A DNA stretch of 64,000 bases from Piper betle (Eukaryota > Streptophyta > Magnoliopsida > Piperales > Piperaceae). Positions 17,312-32,184 of this stretch are shown one piece after another. Position numbers and translations under genes: made by a program. The DNA is taken from assembly GCA_033002965.1 (NCBI GenBank), contig JAURVB010014527.1:1-64000 (forward strand), given 5' to 3'. How positions within the stretch are numbered: the first letter of the stretch is position 1; the number at the start of each line of letters is the position of its first letter. The notes under the pieces were generated by a model. That model made no database searches. It worked only from the letters and a program-made list of their open reading frames with translations, and was not told the DNA's origin.

Positions 17312-19239
17312 AAAATATTCAACTTTCAAATGATATAAATAATTATGAAGTAATTATATATATTTTTTATATTTTTGGTTTATTATAATTTGGCTATTCA
17401 GTTTTTCTTCTCATGCAAAAAAGTATTTGTCTGTATTATTATATAATTCACTTATTTATTGTTAGTAACTTTGATCATCTATTTTTTTGGGTTTTTTATT
17501 CAATATTTTATTTTCTTTATCATTGTTTTATCTTTTATTATTTATATCTCATTTTTTAGATTTTTCTTTTAGAATATTTTATATTCAATTTTTTTTTACA
17601 ATGGATCTATCCCATCTCGTGCTTATAAATATTTCTATATGCAATCAATAGTTGTCTATTAGATATTAATGAAATAAGTTTGATATTTAATTTTTTGCCT
17701 TGAGAACTTTTGATATTTGTTTTTTTTTCATTAATTGTTCTAAATTTTTATATTTATTCCTATTATTTTTTGTACAATAATTAATTTATTTATATTTATT
17801 AATTGTACGGTTTAGATGTTTTCATAATATTTTAGGTTTGTAGTTTAGTCAACTTTAAATACTAAATTATATTAAAATTTGTTAACTTGATTATTTATAT
17901 ATTTAATAGATATAATATTAGTTTATTTATAAAGACAAAAGTCGTGCATCGTGTGGGGTTTATGACTAATTTGCAATTAAGCGGCCACCAAATAGGGGCG
18001 AGTTTGGATCTAAATCCAAATATCTATATTAAATTCGTACAAAATATTATATTTATTTTATTATGGTATTCATAGTTGATAAACACATATCTCATGAATT
18101 AAAAGTATATTTCATCTTTTAAAATAACATAAATTTAAATATAAAATGGAAAATTTTTAAATTATTGTTTTTGATATTTGGAAGTATTTTTTGTGAAATG
18201 TAAGTTATTTACATGGAATATTTGATCACATGATCCCAAGCTCAAATCCCATCTCTAATAATATCAGTAGATATTTCAAATAAAAATATAAGATATTTAT
18301 ATTTAAATTATATTTAATATGATCCAAAAGAGTAAAGTAAGTGGGTTTATTGATATCATATATCTATATCCATCCCCACCCACAGACACAATCAATGCGC
18401 GGTGTATCATAATGGACAACTTGATTACTATGAAAATAATCGATGATAAAAGTAGGTAAAATTGAACAACAAAAACCAATAAATCAATATGGAAAATAAA
18501 TTAAATGAGGAATTTAAGATGTTCATACAATAAAATGTCAATGCCAAAAAAACACTAATCCATTAACAAAAGATCAACTAGGATGAGAGGGAAGAGACAT
18601 GTGATATCACCTAAATTAATTTTAAATTTAATATCTATTAAAGTACAGTATAATATGATATTAGGGGTGTAATTATACATATTTGATTCGAACCCTTCAT
18701 ATCATGACATATAACATTAAAGATAACTTAGAACTATATTTGATGGTGGGTTAGATTAATCATGGTTCGAGGAAAAGAAATTACAAGAACATAAATTTTT
18801 TAAGGTCTTACAAATTACTCATACAAATGAAATACTAATGAAAACGTGTTTAATATATATACCCAGTCATCTTACACCCATTCAATTTCCACTGCGCTGA
18901 CAAAGATGACCGCAGCGTTTAGTTGTCGTCTACTAGGTGCCATGTCAGACACCAACAACTTTTGTGGATAGACAAAATTTGCCACGGTGTTATCGGCACG
19001 TTGGAAAACAAAACTAAAAATAATTTGAAAATCGGTGGCAGAAAGATATGCACATCGTCGGTTGCATTAATTGGACCAACAATCTATTGTAGGCTTGAAG
19101 ATGGTGATTAACAAAATTAAACTAAGTTGGTCATGCAGGAAACGCCATATAGTAAAGTTTTTTCAACGCATAGAATCAATCCGTGCACCTCTTTTCTGAC
19201 CGTAATTTTTTATTAGGTTTAAATTCAACCACCCAAACA

Positions 19240-19268
19240 ACCTACCCACTAGATTTTGTATATATATC
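19240..19268 (+). promoter_or_regulatory. GH1 copy 3 core promoter: AC element plus TATA box
   Basis: ACCTACC at 19240-19246 and a TATATATAT box at about 19259-19267, about 90 bp before the ATG, as in copy 2. Confidence 0.55.
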
Positions 19269-19349
19269 TGTAGATGTCAAAACAATAAGCGCAGCTCTTC
19301 CATAACTTGGAACTTAGGTAGACCCTCAAGTTCAAAATATTTGCACGTC

Positions 19350-22473
<3,124 letters not shown>

Positions 22474-23777
22474 CATGTAACATTGATGTGTAAAATGAAA
22501 GTTAATTCATTGATTGATTGTATTTTTATTTATCCGATTCATCAATTTAAAAAATAGATAAATAATTGCAACAGATGTTATTGTTTTTTCCAGGTATCAT
22601 ATGCATAACGAATGTCCCAAGTGTGTAAAATAAAAACACAGTTCGATAGTAAACATTTGATGGGGAAAATTCATTGGATTCAAACATTGAAAACCTTATT
22701 GATTAAATATTTAACCTTTGTACCTGTCTAATGTCTATGGCGCCGCCTCCGAGCAGAGGAAACAAAGAGAATCCGACGCCGAGGTGTGAGCGGTAATTGA
22801 AGATGGAGGAGAATTGTGTCTTCCCGAATGAACCGCCAATGACCAAGGCCATATATATGTCCCAGAAACAGTATCTATTTGCCCACAAGCATTGCACCCT
22901 TTATAAAGTAGCTACTCTAACAAACCAATTCACAACTGTTATCTATATTTGGATGGCGTATTCCAAAATCTTCAATCAAATTGTTTGGTGCATATGCATA
23001 CACATACGATGAGGAGAGGGAGGAAAGAATCGGATCGACCAAGGGGAGAGAATTGGTGGCAGGGTATGCCATTTCTCCTCTCCATATAACAAACTAAACC
23101 TCCCCTTAAAGATTTTCTTAGCCTGTAAAATCAAGGAATATTTGCCCTGAATAACTGGGCCTTAATTTATCTTGATCAAGACGGCTTCAAAACCTCCGGT
23201 CCTAATTGATCTTAACCATGCCATGCCAACAGCTCCAACAGCATCTTCCTCTTCTTCTCCCCCTCTTTCACCCCTCGTCTTGGTTCCCCCCGTTCGTTGT
23301 TTACATTTCTTGTTTTCATCAATCTATCAGTAAAACTATTGCATGCTCTATGCTTAAAGGCGGCACTTGAATTACTAGCAGCTTGAAATGATCAGAAATT
23401 TAATGTGACGGCCTACATTTTGATTCATTTGTTTGGCAGAGCCACCCCTGTTTCCCTAGGCTGGCTCTTCAGATATGTATTGTTTTCCACGTATTTACTT
23501 TTGGGTGAGAAGATTTAGGAAGAGGGAGAGCACTTGGAAGAAATCAAACGGTATATTTGCCTATTTGTCAACAAATTTCATATCTTGTTAATCTGATTGC
23601 ATGCTTTTTTCATCGTATGGAGTTTTTTTCCCGGATTATGACCGTCTTAATGTTTGCCAAAGATGAATACATGGTAGACCAATATTTCAAGAATAGAAAG
23701 TCTAATTTATTACGATCCACCATCTATGGAAATATTAAGACTCCCGTTTTTGACTTTCATTGCAATAACCAAGCTAA
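22474..23777. other. spacer between GH1 copy 3 and the kinase gene
   Basis: Holds the GH1 3' flank, the empty site of the copia insertion (CTAGC, 23375-23379), about 200 bp missing from unit 1 (about 23160-23366), and the presumed kinase promoter and 5' UTR. No confident core promoter element identified. Confidence 0.6.
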
Positions 23778-25622
23778 ATGTCCATATCTAATGAACAAAT
23801 ATTGAGGCTCCCGCATCAGAATGTTCATAATAGTTCATGCAGTGAATGCATAGGTGAGAGCAAACTTTGAGCTACACTGTTCAATCATTTTCAATGCATA
23901 GCGTTTTTGGCTCCATGATCAGTATTTGTTTTTTGTTTTTTTCCACGGATTTAGAATAATCTAGTGATGTTCATATACTATTATGAACAATGTTATCAAT
24001 TCCTTTCGCTTCCTGCACAAATTGAAACTGAATACAATTATACATCTAAGAAGTCGGCTGGCTTATTTATATTTTCCATGCAGGAAAGCTACAACAGAGA
24101 AATGGAACCAGTCGTACAGGAAATGAGGATATTGCAGCCCAAAATTTCACCTTCCGTGATCTTGCGATTGCTACAAACAACTTCAGGCCAGAAAGTCTAT
24201 TAGGGGATGGAGGCTTTGGAAGAGTGTACAAGGGCCACCTTCAGAATAGCAACCAGGTACTAATATTATTATACCTATATAGTGATTTCCTCCTATCGTA
24301 TTCCATTGGCAACCAGTTTTGTAAACATCACGCCAACACTACTTGCCCTTTACATCACGGTCAGTTTGTAGCCGTTAAGCAGCTAGACAGAAATGGTGTC
24401 CAAGGAAACCAGGAGTTTCTTAATGAAGTTGTATCGTTGAACCTCCTTCACCATGAAAATCTGGTTAACCTCGTCGGCTACTGCGTCGATGGAGACCAGA
24501 GGCTGTTGGTATACGAGTTCATGCCGCTGGGTTCCTTGTTAGACCATTTGCTCGGTAAGAGAATTAATTAACCAACCTCTAATTTTGTTTGTAGCAAACG
24601 ATCATAATAAAGGTAAGATCTACCTTTGTTGAATTGCTCTAGCTAATAATATTCTGTTCTTATTTCTAGATGTTGGTCCGGACAAAAAGGCGCTGGATTG
24701 GAAAACCCGAATGAAAATAGCAACAGGTGCAGCTAAGGGGCTGGAATACCTTCACGACAAAGCAAACCCGCCAGTCGTCTACCGAGATCTCAAGTCGTCG
24801 AACATTTTGCTAGACGAGAGTTTCAATCCCAAGCTCTCAGATTTTGGACTTGCCCATCTTGGGCAAGATGGAGACAAGCTGCATGTGTCTTCGAGAATCA
24901 TAGGTACATACGGCTACTGCGCTCCCGAATACACAAGAACTGGCCAGCTCACTCTCAAATCCGACGTTTACAGTTTTGGAGTAGTTTTGCTGGAATTGAT
25001 TACCGGGAAAAGGGCCATTGACACCACTAGACTGCCTCAAGAACAAAATTTAGTTTCTTGGGTACGACGTTTGCTCTACTTTCTTCTACTCATTGAAGAA
25101 CAAGCAATATTCTGGGTTGCTTTTTGAATCATGTTTGTCTTTGAATTTTGGCAGGCAGAGCCTATTTTCAAAGATCCAAGGAAATTTTTGGAGCTGGCAG
25201 ATCCTCTACTGGAAGGGGACTTCCCAGTGAAAGAACTGAACCAAGCAGTAGCAGTGGCGGCCATATGCCTCCAAGAAGAGGACTCTGTTCGTCCCTTGAT
25301 CGCAGATGTAGTCGTAGCGCTTAGTTTCCTCTCTGAAGGTCAAGGTAGTAATCAGGAGGGTCCTAATTTTGATGCATCTCCACCACTATCCGACCATGCG
25401 CCTTGTGAAGAAGGCCTTGAAGAGGGAGTACTGCTGGGGGAAGGATCAAGCAAAGAGGAAAGGGAGCCATTCTCAAAAGGTAGCAAATCTGGAGGAAGTA
25501 ATGGAAGTAGCTCTGAGAGTGATGACCAAAGGTCGAGTGCAAGTGGGGACGAAAGTGAAAAGAAAGAAACTGCTGGTGGAATTCATGGCAAGAAAGTAGT
25601 TAAGATCCATTGTGATATGTAA
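23778..25622 (+). CDS. PBS1-like receptor-like cytoplasmic kinase (RLCK-VII)
   Basis: Exons 23778-23853, 24084-24256, 24365-24554, 24670-25061, 25155-25622 sum to 1,299 nt (432 residues), all GT-AG. Kinase motifs in order: [13 protein letters not shown], glycine loop [19 protein letters not shown] lysine, GSLLDHLL, catalytic [14 protein letters not shown] (Tyr in place of His of HRD, usual in this family), [36 protein letters not shown]. The tail is acidic and serine-rich (about residues 350-432). RLCK-VII proteins relay signals from surface receptors, often in immunity. The start was chosen as the first ATG in frame with exon 2 (MSISNEQ). It lacks the N-terminal MGC acylation motif common in the family, so an upstream exon may be missed or membrane anchoring lost. 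Confidence 0.92.
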
Positions 25623-27231
25623 ACCTGCTTCGTTAAAGAAACAAGCTTTTTCAAATTTTTAAGCAAAATTGCTTTGGTACATCCTATGTTCACTTAGCCG
25701 TAGGGTGGAAATGGTCGCTCAATTCATCGGCTTATATATGTCTATAATAATACTATATGTATATCCTTCTAAATTTAAATATACAAAAAGATCATAATTA
25801 ATATACTAAATAACAAAATAATAAAATAATTAAAAAAATTAATTGAGTAAATATAAAACCCGCGACTCGAGTTAGGGTTTTATAGTCGTTAACCAGGAAA
25901 TTTGACTATTTGTCCAAGTCTATTCAAATTTTAAAACACGTACGCAGGGCGAAAGTCGATACTGGGTATGTGCTAAGAAGGTTCATGTATACCCGATTAT
26001 ATAATGATAGCATCAGATACACAGTAGTTGACTAAATTATCAATATATATGAAAATATGTTATGATTATTTTGTTTTGCTCATTAGATCATAGAAATTAG
26101 ATTTAGGTCGTTCATTATATTAGAACACATTGGGTAACATTTTTAGTTGAGTTGGTAGTTTTATAGCATGTCATTCAATAGATGTCAAATTTATTTTATC
26201 TCATTTTTATTTTGACTAATGTTCATGACATGTTTAGCGTGCATTCATGATGTGCTTAACATGCCTAAACAGCCCTTAGACAGTTTTTAAAAAGCCTTTA
26301 GAACCCACTTTACACTTAATTACTTCTTTCATCCTGGCTGAGTGAAAGATTTTAAAATAAAAATTGTTTTCCCTCTGGCTTTTTCCCCTCCACTCACCCA
26401 CTTGACCGACTAATTCCCCCCTCCCTTCACGCCCCATCTTGACCTCACAACCGATAGCACTGGTGCCGGCCAGCGCTGCTATTTGGCCCCCTCTTCTACC
26501 TTTCCCCCTTAGCTATTTCGCCATTTTCCATCTTTTCTTATCGTCATTTGAGGTATCTTCATGTAGTTCGGTGCGATTATTGTATTTAATAATCATTCTC
26601 TTAGTTGCAGGGAGGTGCTATCTCTTTGAGAATTGAGATCCGATTCTGTAAAATTTATATGGGGTAGTCTCACGAATAACTTTTTAATTATAATACTACG
26701 ATTTGATCCATTTTTCGGGCCAAATTAGAGGTGTTACATCAAATAGGTTGGCATTGCAATTACTAGTGCTAGGTATGACCACGTCTTGATGTTGATAACT
26801 TATTATTCTCAAACGATGTTGATAACTTATTATTCTCAAACATTATCTTCCAGAAATATTTTTTATTATAAAAAAGAGCATCAAATTTTTCAAAGAAAAA
26901 ATTCCAACTCAACTTTGTTCTTTAAACCTTTCAAAAAAAAGTTAAAAAAGAAGAGAAGAACAAGCGAATCTGAGTGGGCACTCGATGGCCCAAATCAAAA
27001 CCCCAAAGTGTCTATCAAACCTCTAAAAACAACATAAGCAGATTTCCATTCTTTAACAAAAAAGTCCATTCCACTCTAATCCCCAAACAAAGCCCCCAAC
27101 TTTCCCCCAAAAAATCCGATTCAGACTCCCACCCAATCGTTAAGTTAGTTTGAAGATGAGCACCGCCCCAAAATCCAACGGAGGACAGCTCTCCGACCGC
27201 GGGCCCAAGCCACATCCCGGTGCTACAACCA
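25623..27231. other. intergenic, no gene seen
   Basis: AT-rich. A short block at about 26635-26710 (GATCCGATTCTGTAAAATTTATAT...) is similar to one at about 36370-36440, so it is probably a dispersed repeat. A 24-bp duplication (TGTTGATAACTTATTATTCTCAAAC) sits near 26790-26840. Confidence 0.55.
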
Positions 27232-27330
27232 CACGTGCACCAGTGCTCCTTCCACGTAGACACGGCCGACCAGACCCTCGATCGATCGCTTGCTTAATAG
27301 CGAAGGGTTTCCAACCTCCCATAAATATCC
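27232..27330 (+). promoter_or_regulatory. F-box/PP2 gene promoter: G-box and TATA-like box
   Basis: CACGTG at 27232-27237 (G-box, bZIP/bHLH target), a second ACGT core at about 27256, and ATAAATATCC at 27321-27330, about 170 bp before the ATG. A G-box suggests light, ABA or stress input; this is inference. Confidence 0.45.
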
Positions 27331-27500
27331 ATAATCAGTCCCTCGAATCCTTAATCCAATCCCATTCATTCATCTTCTCTGAGATTCCAATCAATCTATC
27401 AATCTTTTGTTTTTTTCTCTGACTGTTTTTTGGGTGATCTTCTTTTGATCAATTGTGGGAGTGTGTGGGGTTCGTATTGCAATTTTGTGTTGGGGGATTG

Positions 27501-28855
27501 ATGGAGCTTTGTGGGTTACCGGAGGATTGCATCTCCCACGCCATCTCGTTCACGTCTCCGAGGGACGCCTGCCGGTTGGCCGCGGTCTCGGCAGGGCTCC
27601 GGGCGGCGTCGACGTCGGACGCCGTGTGGGAGAAGTTCCTGCCGGCAGACTGCGCCGGCATCCTCGCACGAGCTGTGTCGCCGCCCCGGTTCTCCTCCAA
27701 GAGGGACCTCTACTTCCGCCTCTGTCAGCCCCTCCTCCTCGACCAGGGCCAAATGGTGAGTATCCTTTAATTGAAAATGCTGGGGCGGGAAGATCATTCG
27801 GTTTGTTATGTTTTTGAATTTCGTTGACTTTTCTTATTTGATGACGATTGACGATTTGATAGGAGATGATCCTTGTTCTGAATTTGCCTTCCCCAGAAAG
27901 AAAGAAAAAAGTAGATTAATATTTGTTGGAGTTTGCTTTTTATGTTTTCGAATTGTTGAATTTGGGTAATCCCTGTGTTTTAGATAGGACTACGTTGAAC
28001 TAATCTGTCTTTTTTTTGGTTGCAGAGCTTTTGTTTGGAGAAGTCAAGTGGGAAGCAATGCTACATGATATCTGCTAGGGGACTCACCATCGTGTGGGGA
28101 GACGCTGAATATTATTGGAGGTGGGCACCATTACCAGAATCAAGGTTAGCACTCCTCCGCCAATGAGTGTGTTAGAGAATATCCAGTGCCATGAGGCGGA
28201 AATTTCAATGTATCTATTCTCTTACAGGTTTTCAGAAGTGGCTGAGCTCTTGAACGTATGTTGGTTGGAGATTGAAGGCAAATTCAACACTCGGATGCTG
28301 TCTTCGAAAACATGGTATGCTGCATATCTAGTGATAAGGATCCATCCTGATGCGTACGGTCTGGATGCGCGTCCTGCAGAGGTGTCGGTGAAGCTGGGGG
28401 GTAATACGTCCATCCGTATCGTTCACTTGCGAAGACATGACGCTGAGAGTAGTCGCACGCATTCCTTTTTTGGCATTCGTCAATGGCACAGGTTTAGGAG
28501 AATGATAGTTTAGTTTTGGCATCAGGTTTTATATGCCATAGCTGATAACAGTTTTAGGACGTAGTTTGCTAATGTACTGTACATTACTTTTTCTGGTCAT
28601 AGGCTTTCTCAAAATAGGATCCCACGGCCCGAGCCCACCACCCCTCCCGTGTTTGATGGTAAAGTTCCTCAAAGCAGAGCGGATGGTTGGATGGAGATTG
28701 AGTTGGGTGAGTTCTACAATGACATTGGTGAGGACGGAGAGGTAGAGATGACCTTGATGGAGACCGAAGGCGGAAATTGGAAGAGAGGCCTTATCATCGA
28801 AGGGATTGAGATCAGGCCCAAAGCAGAAACTGGGGTTGTGATCATTGATGATTAA
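27501..28855 (+). CDS. F-box protein with PP2 lectin-like domain (PP2-B type)
   Basis: Exons 27501-27755, 28026-28144, 28228-28491, 28603-28855 total 891 nt (296 residues). The F-box lies at residues about 4-46 (LPEDCISHAISFTSPRDACR, then VWEKFLP) and would bind SKP1 in an SCF ubiquitin ligase. The PP2 domain spans about 110-290: CYMISARGLTIVWGD, YYWRW, FSEVAELLNVCWLEIEGKF, YAAYLVIRI, then RADGWMEIELGEFYND and GLIIEGIEIRPK. PP2 domains in this family bind glycans, so the protein probably selects glycosylated substrates. Exon 1 is strongly GC-rich compared with the rest of the gene. The stop is followed by a run of nine C. Length matches the PP2-B family. Confidence 0.93.
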
Positions 28856-31586
28856 TCCCCCCCCCCTGCCCTTGTTTTCTTTTATAAAATGTTCAGATGT
28901 AAGAAAGATTTAGATATTTTACTCTCTTTACTCATTACTGTTCTTTCTTCATTTCCTTCACCATTTCAACTGTCGGTCATTCCTTCATGTGCCTCAGATT
29001 AGGGGCCTGAGAGACTAATTTTCTTGTAATGCTGACTCTAAGGCAATCCAGTGAAGAGCCTTCGGTTGATTGTTCAAGTCTGTATCTATGCTACCATTTT
29101 GTTAATTTTAATTATTTTTTTAAGGGAGCCATAATTAATTTAAATTTGTCAAAACCTGTGTATGTATATCCAAGCCTAGTGAATGAGCCGAGATCAACTA
29201 AGAACTTCTCTTTGGTGTCTAAGTTTGGTTTGTATTTAATTTAATAAGTTTTGAGCCAGACCAAGTCTTTTCTTGGCTCGACCAAGTAAGGTTCACTTAG
29301 CTTAAAATTTTTCTATCAACCAACAAAATATAGTATCTTTTAAAATTTTATGGGTCCAAATAGTAAGCTAAGTAATATATACGGTAGACATTAGAACTAA
29401 GCTATTTTATCAAGTTCATATATATTGAGTTTCAAAGAGAGTTAATTTTGAATGAAAACGATTATGCGTTCAAAATTATGTTTTTACTTCTAGAGTTATT
29501 TGCATTATTTTAATTATTATTACATCGTATCTAATTTTGATCCTAAATAATTTTATGGGTGCATAAATATTTATTTTACTTAAGATTTACATTGATGTTA
29601 TTTATTATTTTATTTGAAAAATATTGAAGTTCTAATTGACTTAAATATCTTAAAAAACTGAGATATCCAATTTAAATATTTATCATACCTATTTAATTAA
29701 TTTAATTTTTTTACATATTTTTAGTTTTATATAAAAGTAAATACCTACTTAATATAGGATTCTTTTTAATTAATTATTTATTCATTATCATTTGTTAGTA
29801 GGAAAACATTATTACAATATAATTAAACTTAATTTTTAAATTTTATAAAAGTAATTAATTCTATTTTAATTGTAATAAATTCTATTTCATTAACTAGTTC
29901 TGAACATATGTGCGGATACTTGGTTTGTTAAATTAATAATTTAAAAACGAATATTTATTTGAATTTTAAAATAATAAACACAAACCAAACCAAATAAGAT
30001 GAGTTTTTCTCGTGAACTAATTTGATTGTACTCTTAAATAAATCTAATCCTATCATTACCTAATGAATTCATCAAAGCCTCGTCCACATTGAACTCATGC
30101 ATTTGTGGGAGCCTCATCGAGCTGCCCCTCTATTTTATTTTAGTAAACACATTTAATTCAACCGCACAACAATTGGTTTGTATTGAAACAAGTGACGAGT
30201 TCAAGGTTTTTTTCGAGTTTTTTCTATCATTTCTATGTTGATAAGGCTAAGAGAACTTTTTGCGGTTATCCTATGTAAATCTTGATAACCTTGGCTTAAG
30301 CTTAATAGACAAACTAAGTTTTTTTTTAGGCATCACAAACTAAGTATCATTCATAGCTTTAAATACTATATTATACCACTGAATTATAATCGTCATATCG
30401 TGTACCGCACTCACTTCTTGTACATTTAAGCTTTTGTATCATTTTAATCAGTACATAATATTTTAATATGAGATTTTTACAAAATCCTTTATTTTTTGTT
30501 AAAAATCACAGTATTTAATAAAAACATTAATGATAAAACATATTTTAATATTTAATGAAAATATTTCATTTGTAATTTTAAAATTTGGTTGAATATAATT
30601 CATCTCTGTTGAACCAAATATACCTTGTACCAATTATAAATTTGGAATAGTTGTTGGTACAATATTTTTAATTATGAACAATTAAATTATTTATATTTGC
30701 ATTTATCTATGTAAATTTGAAGTATTAAAATCTATTTAACTGATCCAAACAAATAGAAGATGTGAGTTGTATAAGCTAATAGAATTCATGTACATAAGGC
30801 TCTATTTTTTGAATTATACCACTAAATTATACTCGGCATACAGTGCATTCAATTCTTATATATTTAAGCTTTTTTACTATTTTAATCAATACATAATTTT
30901 TTAATATGACATTTTTACTAAATCCTTTATTTTTTGTTAAAAATCAAGGTATTTAATAAAAATATTAATGATAAAATATATTTTTAATATTTAATGAAAT
31001 ATTTTATTTGTAATTTTAAAATTTTGTTGAATCTAATTCGTCCCCTTTGAACCACGTATACCATGTACCTGTTATAAATCTGAAATAGTGGTTGGTACAA
31101 TATTTTTAATTACGAAACAATTAAATTATTTATATTTACATTTATCTATGTAAATTTTAAGTATTAAAATTTATCTAACCGATCCAAACAAATAGAAGAT
31201 GTGGGTCGTATAAGCTATTACTCATGTACATAAGGCTCTATTCTTTGATTTTTTTGCTAGATTTACCTCACGAAGAATCTACAACTTCAAGTCGATTTGT
31301 GTAAATCTGTGCTGTTGAGATCATTGAGGTCATGAAACCCACAGACACATTATAAAAAAGGTTTGGAAGTAACTACTATGGGGCTCTTCATATTTTAATG
31401 CCAATATTAGGTTATTTAAATATTCTAAAAAACCTATATAAAAGTAAAGAGTTGTTTGTATGACGATAGGATTTACAAGGCCTGCTCCTCAATTCCTGGA
31501 TAACAGATCATAAACCATGCAATTGAGTTGAATTCCTCATATTTACAAGGCAACAAGGCAAAAACTGGAGTCGGTACCCGGTAGGG
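28856..31586. other. intergenic, AT-rich, with a direct duplication
   Basis: No gene recognised. Contains the pair of repeats listed separately at 30371-31243. Confidence 0.6.
30371..31243. repeat. diverged tandem direct repeat, two copies of about 435 bp
   Basis: Copy A about 30371-30810 and copy B about 30813-31243 share long blocks such as AATCCTTTATTTTTTGTTAA, TTGGTACAATATTTTTAATTA and AACAAATAGAAGATGTG. Many point differences and small indels indicate an old duplication. Confidence 0.8.
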
Positions 31587-31726
31587 TTAGTTCTCCACAT
31601 TTCTCGAGTCTTTGACGGCGGGCAGGTGTGGCGGATTCGTGTAGCCCGTTGAAACCGCCCATTCAATAAAGTCAGGTTTGCCGCTAACGCGGTTGAGTGG
31701 TCTGCTTCCAAGTCTCATCATCCTCT
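31587..31726 (-). pseudogene. orphan last-exon-like segment, family unknown
   Basis: On the minus strand an acceptor-like TTCTTCTAG (about 31727-31735) is followed by 45 open codons ending in TAA. The composition is that of a real protein tail: KPDFIEWAVSTG, then YTNPPHLPAVKDSRNVEN. The GC content is above that of the surroundings. I do not recognise the family and find no upstream exons. It may be a captured or orphaned 3' exon of a gene. Confidence 0.4.
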
Positions 31727-32006
31727 CTAGAAGAACGAGCATACATAGAATATTAGCAGCAGCAGCCCAAATTAGACTTCGCCCATCTTAGATACCATCT
31801 AAACAAATATCAAAGTAATTCTCAACAAAAAGTTTTGTAATTTGAATGTGCGATAGGAGTGCACTGGACGTTCACATATTAAAAGAAGAAATGAACGTCT
31901 AAGCCGCATTTACTATGCTTTTACTAGTACAACAAATGACGGGGACAATTGAATGTGAACAGGGGAGTCTTCCTCCACCTCTCCGTCGTCCGTCCAAATC
32001 CGCTGC

Positions 32007-32016
32007 TTATAAATTG
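32007..32016 (+). promoter_or_regulatory. TATA-like box of the VAMP72 gene
   Basis: TTATAAATTG about 170 bp before the ATG, in a plausible position for transcription initiation. Confidence 0.4.
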
Positions 32017-32184
32017 GTTAAGTTTGTCTTTTATTTGACTCTGCTTTCCTTGTACGAAAAGGAAGCTCCCACAACTTTGATTGATCGATTGGTTGTTGAT
32101 CTTTAGGTGATCGCCTTGTGCTTCTTTTGAGGGTACGTACGTACCTGTAGTTGATCAATTGGGGGGTGGGCTGAATTCGGATCG

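Noticed and set aside
22703..22897. Minus-strand 64-codon frame with a membrane-protein look (GVGFSLFPLLGGGA)
   Set aside because: No family recognised, and it has no neighbouring exons or splice signals; the matching unit 1 sequence does not give the same open frame.
23557..23805. Plus-strand frame upstream of the kinase that could give an extended N-terminus
   Set aside because: It ends in a stop in a different frame from kinase exon 1; only the unit 1 version runs on into exon 1, and that copy is truncated.
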